Source: Desmonostoc muscorum FACHB-395 (lineage in GTDB: Bacteria; Cyanobacteriota; Cyanobacteriia; Cyanobacteriales; Nostocaceae). Taken from it: 64,000 nt of DNA. The number at the start of each line of letters is the position of its first letter. Positions within the stretch are counted from its first letter, which is position 1. This document shows, one piece after another, positions 8,801-16,420 of the stretch. The stretch is taken from NCBI RefSeq assembly GCF_014698035.1, contig NZ_JACJSF010000028.1:28368-92367 (forward strand). Reading direction: 5' to 3'. Both the position numbers and the translations under genes were made by a program. The notes beneath the pieces were generated by a model. The model worked only from the letters and a program-made list of their open reading frames with translations. It searched no databases and was not told the DNA's origin.

Positions 8801-9255
8801 AGGATGTTATCAACATAGTCATCGCCTAAAAATATATCTTCACTCCCTAAAGAGAGATCCTGAGACAGATAAAACTTGGTATAGCTATAACCAGCACTGG
8901 CATTGCCTTGGTTTTCAATTTCATAGCTCAGTTGAATAGTACTGCCAGCTGCGGCAGAACTGGGAGTTGAAACGGTACGTGCTATTAGGTCTGGCTGAAT
9001 AGCAGCGATCGCTTGAGTAGTATTTTCGTTGCTTAAACTACTCTTCTTGGCATAATTGTTTTTAACTCCGAAAGCGTCGATTTCCGTAGAAGTATAACTA
9101 CTGCGATCGCTGGCTCTAAAACTATTTACACCACTCAGACTGAAGCTAGAGTCAGTATTCTGATTATCAAAAATATTAGATTTTTTTGATGATACAAGGC
9201 TGGCTTTTACACCAGAATTTTCATTAATAGAGTTACAGCCTTTGGTAAAAAACAT
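5854..9255 (-). CDS. Subtilisin-like protease with six CARDB domains
   Basis: A 1133-residue S8 peptidase. The ATG at 9255 is preferred over the GTG at 9267 because GAGGTG lies 9 nt before it. A Ser/Asn-rich N-terminus (about 1-85, including ASDRSSYTST) precedes six CARDB domains of about 120 residues each (about 86-810). Each begins with PDLI or a variant, carries a YQ-KNQG core and a TKFYLSQD-type strand, and ends with SNENNN or similar. The protease domain (about 840-1130) has VVDSGVDYNHPDL (Asp), DGHGTHVAGT (His) and SGTSMAAPHVAG (Ser). CARDB modules are adhesion-like beta sandwiches that often bind surfaces or matrix. It likely works outside the cell; it has no Sec signal peptide, and type I export by the neighbouring ABC/HlyD genes is an inference. 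Confidence 0.93.
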   Translation of the reverse strand: MFFTKGCNSINENSGVKASLVSSKKSNIFDNQNTDSSFSLSGVNSFRASDRSSYTSTEIDAFGVKNNYAKKSSLSNENTTQAIAAIQPDLIARTVSTPSSAAAGSTIQLSYEIENQGNASAGYSYTKFYLSQDLSLGSEDIFLGDDYVDNILSGYYRSESTTLTISNSVAAGSYYLVYQADGYNYVAESNENNNAVADVINITKPDLIVQNTSNPSSAAAGSSIQVNYQIKNQGNASAVASNTKFYLSQDLNIGNEDLYLGYDYVSGIAAGSYSSESTTLSFGSNITAGNYYLAYIADADGNVAESNETNNGIAGVITITPTQKSDLIVQNTSAPSTASVGSTIQLSYQVKNQGVGGAVATTTKFYISKDNAFSNDDVLLGSDGVNAIAAGATSSETASLIINNAIAAGNYYLLYKADANGNVGESNETNNIVSKAIAINGPKPDLIIQNISAPSLVDPGNLITVNYQLANQGTASAGSSTTKFYLSKDTTLSGDDTYLSYSRSYLYSGLGASKYSSESYYLILSSNITFGNYYLLLQADGNGEIFESNENNNVTAKAITIAAPDLLIQNPSAPASANIGTTIQLSYQVKNQGNGKAGVNTTRFYLSKDTSLSSEDISVGSDIIGISDIAPSAVISESVSLYLSSTITPGSYYLLYQADGFGSLRESNENNNVVAKAIAITAPDLVIQNATSAASSAAIGTTFLVNYQLKNQGNGSAGGSKTSFYLSRDTTFGDDDDISLGTEIEASSTLAPSAVTSRSTSITLAPTISAGKYYLIFKADGPGNVVESNEGNNSVYITTPITLNPVNGGGFNSTTGYGLINAAAAVAKALGQSTFADVPDLDGDNWGADAIKAPEVWAKGYTGQGVIVAVVDSGVDYNHPDLNANIWKNTKEIAGNGKDDDGNGYIDDAYGWNFVGNNNNTLDLVDGHGTHVAGTIAAVKNNFGVTGIAYNAKIMPVRVFDDNGISNITAIPNGIRYAADNGANVINLSLKSPASNELLSAIQYAVSKGAIVVSASGNDGESAPSYPARYANQLGLAVGAVYYDRTLADFSNRAGTTPLTYVTAPGGYFEGDGDLGIGIYSTLPGNKYGFESGTSMAAPHVAGVVALMLSAKKGLTDAQVRQIVTTTAANSLA

Positions 9256-9527
9256 TAGTAGTTTCACCTCGTATATTCAAGTAAATTTGCACCAAAAAAA
9301 GTACTCAAATCCTTGATATATAAGGGATTGAGCCGGGAGATATTTCTTTGTAAGACAGGTGCTACAAATACACTTAACTATAAAATCACGTAATTAGCAA
9401 GTAAGATTACAGTTTTCTGCATACTTAAGCAATTTAAAAGGCGAATGGAGTATAACTCCATTCGCCAAAGACTATATTTAAGCTGCTTTTCAGGGATCAA
9501 ATAAACACAAGTTGCTTGTTAAAGCTA
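9256..9527. other. Leader of CARDB protease and exporter terminator
   Basis: This 272-bp spacer carries the strong ribosome site of the CARDB protease (GAGGTG on the minus strand, about 9265-9270) and the terminator of the ABC exporter gene (9440-9466). The rest is AT-rich with nothing else recognised. Confidence 0.6.
9440..9466 (-). terminator. Rho-independent terminator of ABC exporter gene
   Basis: A perfect 12-bp inverted repeat (GGCGAATGGAGT with its complement, 3-nt loop) is followed on the minus strand by TTTTAAATT. It lies about 60 bp past the stop codon of the exporter gene. Confidence 0.8.
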
Positions 9528-12227
9528 CTAAATATTTGCTTGCTGCCGTTGATATAGTGACCAATACAAACCCTTTTGTTGCAATAACTCTGAGTGAGTA
9601 CCACGTTCGGCAATTACGCCTTGTTCTAATACCAAAATCAAATCGGCACGTTTGAGAGGGGCAAAGCGGTGAGCAATCAGAAACACAGTGCGGTTAGCGG
9701 AAACTTTTTGCAAGTTTTGTAGTACTTGTTGTTCAGTTTCACTATCCAAAGCACTGGTAGCTTCATCCAAAACTAAAATTGGTGCTTGGGAAAGAAATAA
9801 TCTTGCGAGGGCAATACGTTGTCTTTGTCCGCCAGATAAAGCTGTACCGCGTTCACCCACATTGGTTTCGTAACCGTAGGGTAATTGACTGATGAAGTCG
9901 TGTGCTACTGCTAGTCTTGCCGCCTCTACCACTTGTTCTGCGGTAATGTCGGGAGTACCGAGAGTGATATTTTCCAATATGGAACCGTTGAATAAAAAGT
10001 CTTCTTGGAGAACTACACTAACTTGTTGCCGCAATGACGCTAAATCGGCACTTTTAATATCAAAACCATCAATTAAGATGCGTCCTGATTCAATTTGATA
10101 AAGGCGTTGTAATAGCTTAGACAGGGTACTTTTCCCAGAACCGCTACGTCCGACAATGCCAACAAATTGCCCTGGTTCAGCATTGAAAGAGATTCCCCGC
10201 AGAATTGCTTCAAAGTTCGGGCGGTAGCGGAAAAATACTTGCTCGAAGGTGACTTGTCCTTTCAGTGGTGGTAAAACTAGACCAGTTCCTAGTTCAGCTT
10301 CTGGGGAGACGTTGAGAATATCACCAATGCGATCTACAGAAAGTAGCACTTGTTGGAGGGTCTGCCATAACTGTACTAAGCGCAAAAGTGGGCCCGTAAC
10401 TCTGCCAGATAGCATTTGAAAGGCAACTAACTGTCCAATTGTGAGCTTTTGTTCGATGACTAATTTGGCTCCAAACCAGAGAATCAGCATGGTGGAAAAA
10501 TTGGTGAGGAAGTCACCAATGTTGCTGCTGATATTGGAGGTGGTAGAGGCTTTAAAACCTGTGCGGATGAAGCGAGCAAATAAGCCTTCCCAGCGATCGC
10601 GGGCTACTGGTTCGGCTGCATGGGCTTTAACGGAATGAATCCCCGTGATTGTCTCTACTAAAAAGGATTGACTATCGGCACTCCGGTTAAAAGTTTCGTT
10701 GAGCCAGTTACGCAGAATTGGTGTTGCAACTATCGTCAAAGTCGCAAATAGCGGCAGTACTGCTAAAGCCACAAAGGTGAGTGGGACATTATAGTAAAAC
10801 ATCAATGCTAGGTAAACCACAGCAAAGATGCTATCTAGAATCACAGTTAATGCTGTACCTGTGAGGAACTGACGAATTTGTTCGAGTTCCTGGACTCGTG
10901 CTACTGTGTCTCCGACGCGCCGCGACTCAAAATAAGCTAAAGGCAGGCGCATCAGATGGCGAAATAGCTGTGCTGATAAACTTAAATCCAGACGACGGGC
11001 TGTATGGGTAAAGATGAATAGGCGCAGAATGCCAAGTACGGACTCAAATATGGCTACACAAAGAAGTGCGATCGCCATAACATCAAGAGTCGGCAAACTC
11101 CCCTGCACCATTACTTTATCAATAACTACTTGCGTAATGAGTGGTGTTGTTAACCCCAAAAGCTGCAAGGTAAAAGATGCTAATAATACTTCTGTTAGTA
11201 ATCCCTTATACTTCCAAACTGCTGGGGTGAACCAACTAAGGTTAAATGTTTCTTGTTTAGATATGAGTTCTACTTGCCACAATCGTCCATCCCACGATGC
11301 CTCAACTATGGATTGCGGTAAGCTTTCACAAATGCGATCGGGATTTAGAGGGTTAGCGATAATTAAGCGATCGCCCTTAACTCCATAAGCTACCACCCAG
11401 GATGGACTCTGGGGTGAGTCAGAATTCCACAACAGTAAAGCTGGAAATGACAGTTGTCGCAACTCACCCCAACTCACTTGTAACCGCCGCAACACTAACC
11501 CTAACTTTTCTCCTGCTTCCACAACCTGTTTTGGGCGTTGTCCTCTGAGTTGACGTTGCACCCATTCCAGTTGCACAGAGTTTTCTAGCTGTTGCGCCAC
11601 CATTGTTAAACAAGCAGCCGCAGTGTTCCAACTAGCAACAAATGGATAATTTGAGATGATTAAATTCGCGGCTGGGAGTCGTTTTTGGGGTTGGAGGCTG
11701 TGAGGGCTGGAAGTCCCATCTGAGACTGTTACTGAAGGAGTGGAAGAGAAGGAAAATGTCTCTCTTTCTCCCTCCATATCCACTGGTAAGACTTGCCAAA
11801 ATTCCTGAATTTGTGGGTTAGAAAATTCTGTCCACAGGGCTGTATCCCAACACACTACTATTACTTCTTTGCTAGCAGCTACAGCTTTAAAATCCGCAGA
11901 CAACTTTTGTAAATCACCAAACCAATCCCCTACTTCTAGGGCTGCCAAAGGTTTGCCAACTCCCTCTTCCCGTAAGCGAACTTTTCCAGCCACAATTAAG
12001 AATTGGTAACGACCGACATCGTTAGACCAAATTTTTTCTCCCAAACGATACTGACGAGTTTGACACTCATTTTCCAATTGAGATTGTTGTTCGGGAGTCA
12101 GCCAGCATAGCGGCGGCTGATTCCAAGGCAAAGAAGCTAGCACTTTTAATCGTAAAGATTCATTATCCAGAATTTTTAACTCACTTGTAGCTTGACTGTC
12201 AGTTTTTGAATTTTCTCTGCTAGCCAT
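9528..12227 (-). CDS. ABC exporter with cNMP-like and C39-like N-terminal domains
   Basis: An 899-residue half-transporter of the type I secretion class. Order: a cyclic-nucleotide-binding-like domain (about 40-150), a C39 peptidase-like domain (about 190-320), a six-helix membrane domain (about 340-620) and an ATPase domain (about 650-890). The ATPase has Walker A GRSGSGKST, signature LSGGQRQRIALARL, Walker B ILVLDEATSALD and the switch His in IAHR. In the C39-like domain the usual catalytic Cys position (CGxACL) reads TAAACL, so it should not cleave leader peptides, as in HlyB. The cNMP-like domain lacks the conserved Glu and Arg of the phosphate-binding cassette. The gene overlaps the parvulin gene by 52 bp, which implies translational coupling. 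Partner: the HlyD gene at 2007. Confidence 0.93.
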   Translation of the reverse strand: MASRENSKTDSQATSELKILDNESLRLKVLASLPWNQPPLCWLTPEQQSQLENECQTRQYRLGEKIWSNDVGRYQFLIVAGKVRLREEGVGKPLAALEVGDWFGDLQKLSADFKAVAASKEVIVVCWDTALWTEFSNPQIQEFWQVLPVDMEGERETFSFSSTPSVTVSDGTSSPHSLQPQKRLPAANLIISNYPFVASWNTAAACLTMVAQQLENSVQLEWVQRQLRGQRPKQVVEAGEKLGLVLRRLQVSWGELRQLSFPALLLWNSDSPQSPSWVVAYGVKGDRLIIANPLNPDRICESLPQSIVEASWDGRLWQVELISKQETFNLSWFTPAVWKYKGLLTEVLLASFTLQLLGLTTPLITQVVIDKVMVQGSLPTLDVMAIALLCVAIFESVLGILRLFIFTHTARRLDLSLSAQLFRHLMRLPLAYFESRRVGDTVARVQELEQIRQFLTGTALTVILDSIFAVVYLALMFYYNVPLTFVALAVLPLFATLTIVATPILRNWLNETFNRSADSQSFLVETITGIHSVKAHAAEPVARDRWEGLFARFIRTGFKASTTSNISSNIGDFLTNFSTMLILWFGAKLVIEQKLTIGQLVAFQMLSGRVTGPLLRLVQLWQTLQQVLLSVDRIGDILNVSPEAELGTGLVLPPLKGQVTFEQVFFRYRPNFEAILRGISFNAEPGQFVGIVGRSGSGKSTLSKLLQRLYQIESGRILIDGFDIKSADLASLRQQVSVVLQEDFLFNGSILENITLGTPDITAEQVVEAARLAVAHDFISQLPYGYETNVGERGTALSGGQRQRIALARLFLSQAPILVLDEATSALDSETEQQVLQNLQKVSANRTVFLIAHRFAPLKRADLILVLEQGVIAERGTHSELLQQKGLYWSLYQRQQANI

Positions 12228-12958
12228 TTCTCAAATAACTCATTTTGTAGTGCTTGCTTGAGTTGAGTATCTTCTAAAGACGCTGGCAGAAATTGTTCTA
12301 CTCGAAACAAACCATAAGGTCCTTCTCCTTGGGGAGAGTCTTTGCCAACGATTTCTATTGGTCCTATTAATTGTCCAGGACTAGCCACATCAATAGCTGC
12401 CCGTAATATATCTGGCATACTTCCTCGGCTGACTATTCCCATCATGCCGTTCACAATTCGGTCATCTGAAAGTGAATACTCTTTAGCTAGTTGCTCAAAA
12501 CTACCTCCTTCTTCAATTTGGGTTTGTAGTTCGTCTGCCAATTCTCGATTATTAACAACTATCCGAGAAAGTACCACCCGATCCAAAAAGATTTTGCGCT
12601 CAATAAAATATTCTTGGATTTTTGCTTCCGTGACTACAGCTTTCAGCTTTTCTAACTTGTAACCAAAAGTAACTGATGTATGGAATGCGGCATAATCTGT
12701 GTTATTGGTTTTTAACCATTCTTGAAAACTTTGAGGATCGGTCAGTTGATTTTTCAGTCTAAAGTCAATAATGGACTGTTCGGTTATTGCTGTACCAATT
12801 TCAATATCGTCTCGTGTTCGGATTTCTTGCTCAATTACGTGCTGGCGGAGAATATCCCCAATGAACTGCCCCAATTTTCCAGAGGCTTGCAGGTACTTTA
12901 CAGCTTCCTCAATAGAAATTATTTGGTCATTAATTGTCAAAAATGATAAAGATTCCAT
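12176..12958 (-). CDS. Parvulin-type peptidyl-prolyl isomerase
   Basis: A 260-residue protein with a helical N-terminal part (about 1-120, SurA/PpiC-like) and a parvulin domain (about 130-225: ELQTQIEEGGSFEQLAKEYS, then GMMGIVSRGSMPDIL and GPYGLFRVEQF). There is no signal peptide, so it should work in the cytoplasm, unlike SurA. It overlaps the start of the ABC exporter gene by 52 bp, and the natural inference is that it keeps exporter cargo unfolded or helps release it. The ATG at 12958 is followed by MESLSFLTINDQ. A broken copy of this same start lies 101 bp upstream. Several Nostoc genomes carry such isomerase genes next to type I exporters. Confidence 0.9.
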   Translation of the reverse strand: MESLSFLTINDQIISIEEAVKYLQASGKLGQFIGDILRQHVIEQEIRTRDDIEIGTAITEQSIIDFRLKNQLTDPQSFQEWLKTNNTDYAAFHTSVTFGYKLEKLKAVVTEAKIQEYFIERKIFLDRVVLSRIVVNNRELADELQTQIEEGGSFEQLAKEYSLSDDRIVNGMMGIVSRGSMPDILRAAIDVASPGQLIGPIEIVGKDSPQGEGPYGLFRVEQFLPASLEDTQLKQALQNELFEKWLAEKIQKLTVKLQVS

Positions 12959-13365
12959 GAATTAATTATGTGAAAATGGTTAAACACTTATAGGACTTTT
13001 AAATTAAATCATATAGAGATCATCTGGTTGTTGATGAATAACAATGATAAAGATTCCATGAACTAATTACATCTAAACGGTCAAAAAATTATATAGCTAC
13101 TCAATACAATAATTTTCCATGATTATGTTTACAGTCTAGCGGGGACAAAACAGGATTGAAAATATCATCGGTAGTGCAGTAGTAAAGCAGATTGCTTATT
13201 TTCTACCACTGGCTCTCATGAGTATTGGGTATTGGGCGCTGTTAGCAGTAGCGGGGCCTTTAGACCTTGCTTCGTACTGAGTGGAGAATCTCACTTCTTT
13301 ACTCAGAACTCACAGAAGAGGAACCGTTTTACTCAATTCCCAATGCCCAATTCCCAATGCTCAAT
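12959..13365. other. Spacer holding a gene-start duplication and repeats
   Basis: This 407-bp spacer contains the truncated parvulin-start copy (13009-13082) and, towards the DUF92 gene, Nostoc-type repeats (AGTAGCGGGGCCTTTAGACC around 13245, and AATTCCCAATG-type heptamers around 13335-13365). No full gene is visible. Confidence 0.6.
13009..13059 (-). pseudogene. Truncated copy of the parvulin gene start
   Basis: On the minus strand, ATG at 13059 opens a 16-codon frame MESLSLLFINNQMISI that stops at TGA (13009-13011). It matches the first 16 residues of the parvulin gene (MESLSFLTINDQIISI) at 12 positions, and about 20 bp before each ATG are also alike. The two starts are 101 bp apart. It is most simply a remnant of a tandem duplication; a translated leader peptide is an alternative. 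Confidence 0.75.
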
Positions 13366-14169
13366 CTACTTAATGATATTTACCCAAGTCCAGGAAAGTA
13401 GCACAGCCGCGATCGCACCGATTAATGTATTAAAAATATTTACTACCTCATTGGTCAGCCAGGTATACTTAGATTGCAGTGTTGCCCCAATCACACTTTC
13501 TAAGTTAGTGGCAATAAATGCTGCCAGTACACACCAAGCGACTCCTAATAGATCGATTAAACCAACTCCCCAACCAACAAATGCGATCGCTACAGAAGCC
13601 ACAATACCAGCTAAAGTCCCCTCCAAGCTGACCGCTCCTTCTGTACCGCGAGGCACTGGTTTGAGTGTAGTAATTAGAAAGGTGCTTTTACCATACGCTT
13701 TACCAACTTCACTTGCAGTAGTGTCAGCCAGTTTGGTACTGAAACTTGCTACATAGCCTAGTAATAATAGAGACTGGGGATTGGGAACTAAAGATTGGGA
13801 ACTAGGTACGAGAAATCCCGAATTTATTATCCCTACTCCCAAGGCACACAGCGCCCCGGTCAAAGCTGACCCCCAGACATTCTCAGGGCCCCTTGCTCCA
13901 GAACGCTTTTCGGCAATTCCTTCAGCCTCTTTCTGCGCCATACCGATGCGGGTAACACCAGAACCAACCAGAAAATAGAACATTACTACTGTATATCCTT
14001 GCCAGCCTAGAGTTACCCAAATTAGGATGGCCAGAAACCACGCATGAAATGATCCAGCAGGCGTAAGTAGCTTTTTCGGGGCAATCCAAGCTAAACCCAA
14101 TAGAATTGTGTTTAATACTACTGCCACCAACCAGGGATTAACAGAATCAATTAAGGATGACATCAGCAA
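13366..14169 (-). CDS. DUF92 membrane protein, VTE6-like phytyl-phosphate kinase candidate
   Basis: A 267-residue integral membrane protein with about six or seven hydrophobic segments. It matches the DUF92 / TIGR00297 pattern: GSFHAWFLAILIWVTLGW, VTRIGMAQKEAEGIAEK, RGPENVWGSA, LADTTASEVGKAYGK and TTLKPVPRGTEGAVSLEGT. The plant member VTE6 phosphorylates phytyl phosphate to feed tocopherol synthesis from chlorophyll-derived phytol, and this is the best guess here. An unusual stretch of about 17 residues (about 119-135, LVPSSQSLVPNPQS) is encoded by heptamer repeats and looks inserted. The gene stands alone, with heptamer repeats beyond the stop. Confidence 0.85.
   Translation of the reverse strand: MLMSSLIDSVNPWLVAVVLNTILLGLAWIAPKKLLTPAGSFHAWFLAILIWVTLGWQGYTVVMFYFLVGSGVTRIGMAQKEAEGIAEKRSGARGPENVWGSALTGALCALGVGIINSGFLVPSSQSLVPNPQSLLLLGYVASFSTKLADTTASEVGKAYGKSTFLITTLKPVPRGTEGAVSLEGTLAGIVASVAIAFVGWGVGLIDLLGVAWCVLAAFIATNLESVIGATLQSKYTWLTNEVVNIFNTLIGAIAAVLLSWTWVNIIK
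13779..13804. repeat. Heptamer repeat inside DUF92 gene
   Basis: GATTGGGAACTA occurs at 13779-13790 and again at 13793-13804, a 14-bp (2 x 7) period, inside the coding region. It is the same class of heptamer that is otherwise intergenic here, and it encodes LVPSSQSLVPNPQS in frame. Confidence 0.75.
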
Positions 14170-14903
14170 TTAATCATGAGTAATTTTGTCTTAACATGAA
14201 CAGAATAACGAATTTGTCATGCTTAGTGCTTAGTTCCTAAAACCTCTCCAGTTAAAGTAATATGTTTGTATTGTTAACTAAATTGCATCCCATCACCCTC
14301 AAAGCTGAGTGTAAAACCACAAACAACGTTTTACATATAGACTGCAATATTTATTAAAAGAGGTGGATTAAACAAAATGCAAAAATTTTGTTTATTTGAG
14401 TGGACTCCAATACTTGTCGGTTAAAGGGAAAAGGGGAAGGGGAAAGGGAAAAGAAAAAACCTTTAACCTTTACCCTTTAACCTTTTCCCAAAACCCAATT
14501 CCGAGTTAAAAATGCAAAACCCGAGCAGTATTGGGGTGGACTCTTCTAGTAACTGATCCAAAGCACTTTATTATGGTGCATTAAGTTTTCAACACACCAT
14601 CTATCATAAAGTTGTCAGCTTTGAAATCTCCGTTACTGAGTGTCTGACCAGGCAAACATAAATTAGTATACCTGCACAAGAGAAAGGAGTCACCTAAAGA
14701 ATTAAGTGTAAATTATGTAAATATAGGGCGAAGTCTTTAGCCACAAGTTGCAGTGACTGAATGGTACTCAGTTCCTAGTTTTAGTTATAAAGATCAAGGA
14801 TATAAATTATTGTCAGCTAAAACTGTGTTCAAGTTGACGACAATCAAAACTTAACAGAATAAATTGTAGATAGCATCAACTACTAATATCTTTCCCAAAA
14901 GCT
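14170..14903. other. Long spacer with a MITE-like element
   Basis: This 734-bp stretch has no supported gene. It holds the element at 14408-14535, with a purine-rich then pyrimidine-rich core, and otherwise AT-rich sequence containing the VOC gene leader. No clear promoter could be fixed. Confidence 0.6.
14400..14543. mobile_element. MITE-like repeat element
   Basis: Ends CCAATACTTGTCGGTT (from 14407) and AACCCGAGCAGTATTGG (to 14534) form an imperfect terminal inverted repeat. The direct repeat GTGGACTC flanks both sides (14400-14407 and 14536-14543), as expected for a target-site duplication. The interior is AAAGGG/CCCTTT-rich and can form a hairpin. It has no coding capacity. Confidence 0.5.
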
Positions 14904-15335
14904 ATGAGCCAAACTTTATTCCATCTTGCTTTCCCTGTAACTGACATTGCCCAAACAAAAGCATATTACGTGGATGGATTGGGCTGTATTCCTGGTCGTG
15001 AAAACCATCACGCGCTGATTCTAAATCTCTATGGTCATCAACTAGTGGCTCACATAACCAAAGAACCCTTGATACCACAACACAGTATATATCCCAGACA
15101 CTTTGGACTAATTTTTACCCAAGAACATGACTGGCAAGACTTACTAGAAAGGGCACAACAACAACAGCTACTTTTTCGCGAAGAAACCAAAAATCGCTTT
15201 GTCGGTTCTCCTCTTGAACATCGCACTTTCTTTTTAGAAGATCCTTTTTATAACCTTATGGAATTCAAGTATTATCGTCACCCAGAGGCGATTTTTGGGA
15301 GTTACGAACATACGCAAATTGGGGATAGAACTTAA
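14904..15335 (+). CDS. VOC-family (glyoxalase fold) protein
   Basis: A 143-residue single VOC module pair. It starts FHLAFPVTDIAQTKAYYVDGLGC, the usual first beta-alpha unit with a metal-ligand His at about residue 7, then RHFGLIF with a second His, and ends DPFYNLMEFKYY, where the Glu in LMEF is the usual last metal ligand. These are the expected three ligands of a metal-dependent VOC enzyme such as a dioxygenase or lyase. The exact substrate cannot be read from the sequence. It is a single gene behind a long spacer; the next gene is convergent. Confidence 0.85.
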   Translation: MSQTLFHLAFPVTDIAQTKAYYVDGLGCIPGRENHHALILNLYGHQLVAHITKEPLIPQHSIYPRHFGLIFTQEHDWQDLLERAQQQQLLFREETKNRFVGSPLEHRTFFLEDPFYNLMEFKYYRHPEAIFGSYEHTQIGDRT

Positions 15336-15386
15336 GTAATTCGTAATTAAAGATGAATAGATTCAGGGTGGTAAGTATCTTGGCTA

Positions 15387-16019
15387 CTAACTGGATGCTT
15401 TTTTAAGGAAGGGTAGCTTAATAGGCTTTGTTAAAGCTGCTTTTACTGCTGCTAAACTCCTTGGGTCTGTTAGCATCCAAGGGTGTAGGGGAACTGGTAC
15501 TATTACTTCGCTTCCTACGGGCATTTGTGAACTATTCGCTGGGACAATCATCAAATCATAAGGTGTCCAGATCGAAGTAAAATCTAATTGCTCCAATATT
15601 ACAGCATCAGAATTTAAATCCTTGAGAAAAATGCTGTCGGGGCGCATTTGCACGCAACCAGGACGCTGGGAACCATAAGCAACCACAGTTCCATTATGGG
15701 GTGAAGAGATCGTAATAAATCTCTGAATACGGTTAATTCCTCCCAGTCGCTGGATATAGTAACGGCTGACAATTCCTCCCATACTAAAGCCTATTAAATC
15801 TAGCTCTTGTTCTGGTGCAAAGGTGTCTGTAACATAATCGGCTACCTGTTTTGCCAATTTATCAAGGCCCACATCACCATTATTAGGAACCAGATCCAGA
15901 GAATATACAGACCACCCCTGTAATCCTAAGTAACCTGCCATTTCATGAAAAACCGCCTCCCTATCGTCAATGCCGTGTACCAATAGCACAGGATTGCGCT
16001 GCTGATTTTCAGTATTCAT
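15387..16019 (-). CDS. Lipase-like alpha/beta hydrolase
   Basis: A 210-residue alpha/beta hydrolase. The oxyanion motif VLLVHGIDD (His15-Gly16) is followed by the nucleophile elbow GFSMGG with Ser79. HNGT after ITISSP is typical of the triacylglycerol lipase / PGAP1-like group. The Asp and His of the triad are expected in the last third, but I cannot assign them firmly. There is no signal peptide, so it is likely cytoplasmic. It resembles conserved cyanobacterial esterase/lipase proteins; substrate unknown. Convergent with the VOC gene 51 bp away. Confidence 0.85.
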   Translation of the reverse strand: MNTENQQRNPVLLVHGIDDREAVFHEMAGYLGLQGWSVYSLDLVPNNGDVGLDKLAKQVADYVTDTFAPEQELDLIGFSMGGIVSRYYIQRLGGINRIQRFITISSPHNGTVVAYGSQRPGCVQMRPDSIFLKDLNSDAVILEQLDFTSIWTPYDLMIVPANSSQMPVGSEVIVPVPLHPWMLTDPRSLAAVKAALTKPIKLPFLKKASS

Positions 16020-16420
16020 CTCTCACATCTGGCTAAATGAAGTCTGTACAAAATGTAACTGAGTGCTGTTGCTATCTGCGAACAATCTATGACACTCCTC
16101 CCACTGGTTAAAAGTAAACCGCTTGCTTTTTTCCAATCAATAATTTGTCAAACGAAGAAGTGTTAATTTTTATAAAGCTTGCTTTCAGAATCTTGCTCTT
16201 AGTTACAGTAAAATTTAATAATTAGTTCTCGGTGTATGAAGGTCGCAAGTGCTTGCATAAAGAACATTTGCCCTATAGTTTTACTACAATGTTGATTAAG
16301 CACAAATCTATAATGGTTGTCACCAGAATGAGTTGACACCAATGCAGAAAATGTTACATTTTTTCGTAATTTTTAACAATTACGGTCGAGTTCCAAATAT
16401 ACAAGGCAGGAGTAATTGTA
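16020..16420. other. Divergent promoter region
   Basis: This 401-bp spacer lies between divergent genes. It contains a good sigma-70-like promoter for the rightward gene (16333-16360); nothing else specific is seen. Confidence 0.55.
16333..16360 (+). promoter_or_regulatory. Sigma-70-type promoter
   Basis: TTGACA at 16333-16338, 16-nt spacer, TACATT at 16355-16360. A start near 16367 gives a leader of about 54 nt that includes the AGGAGT ribosome site before the ATG at 16421. Confidence 0.6.
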
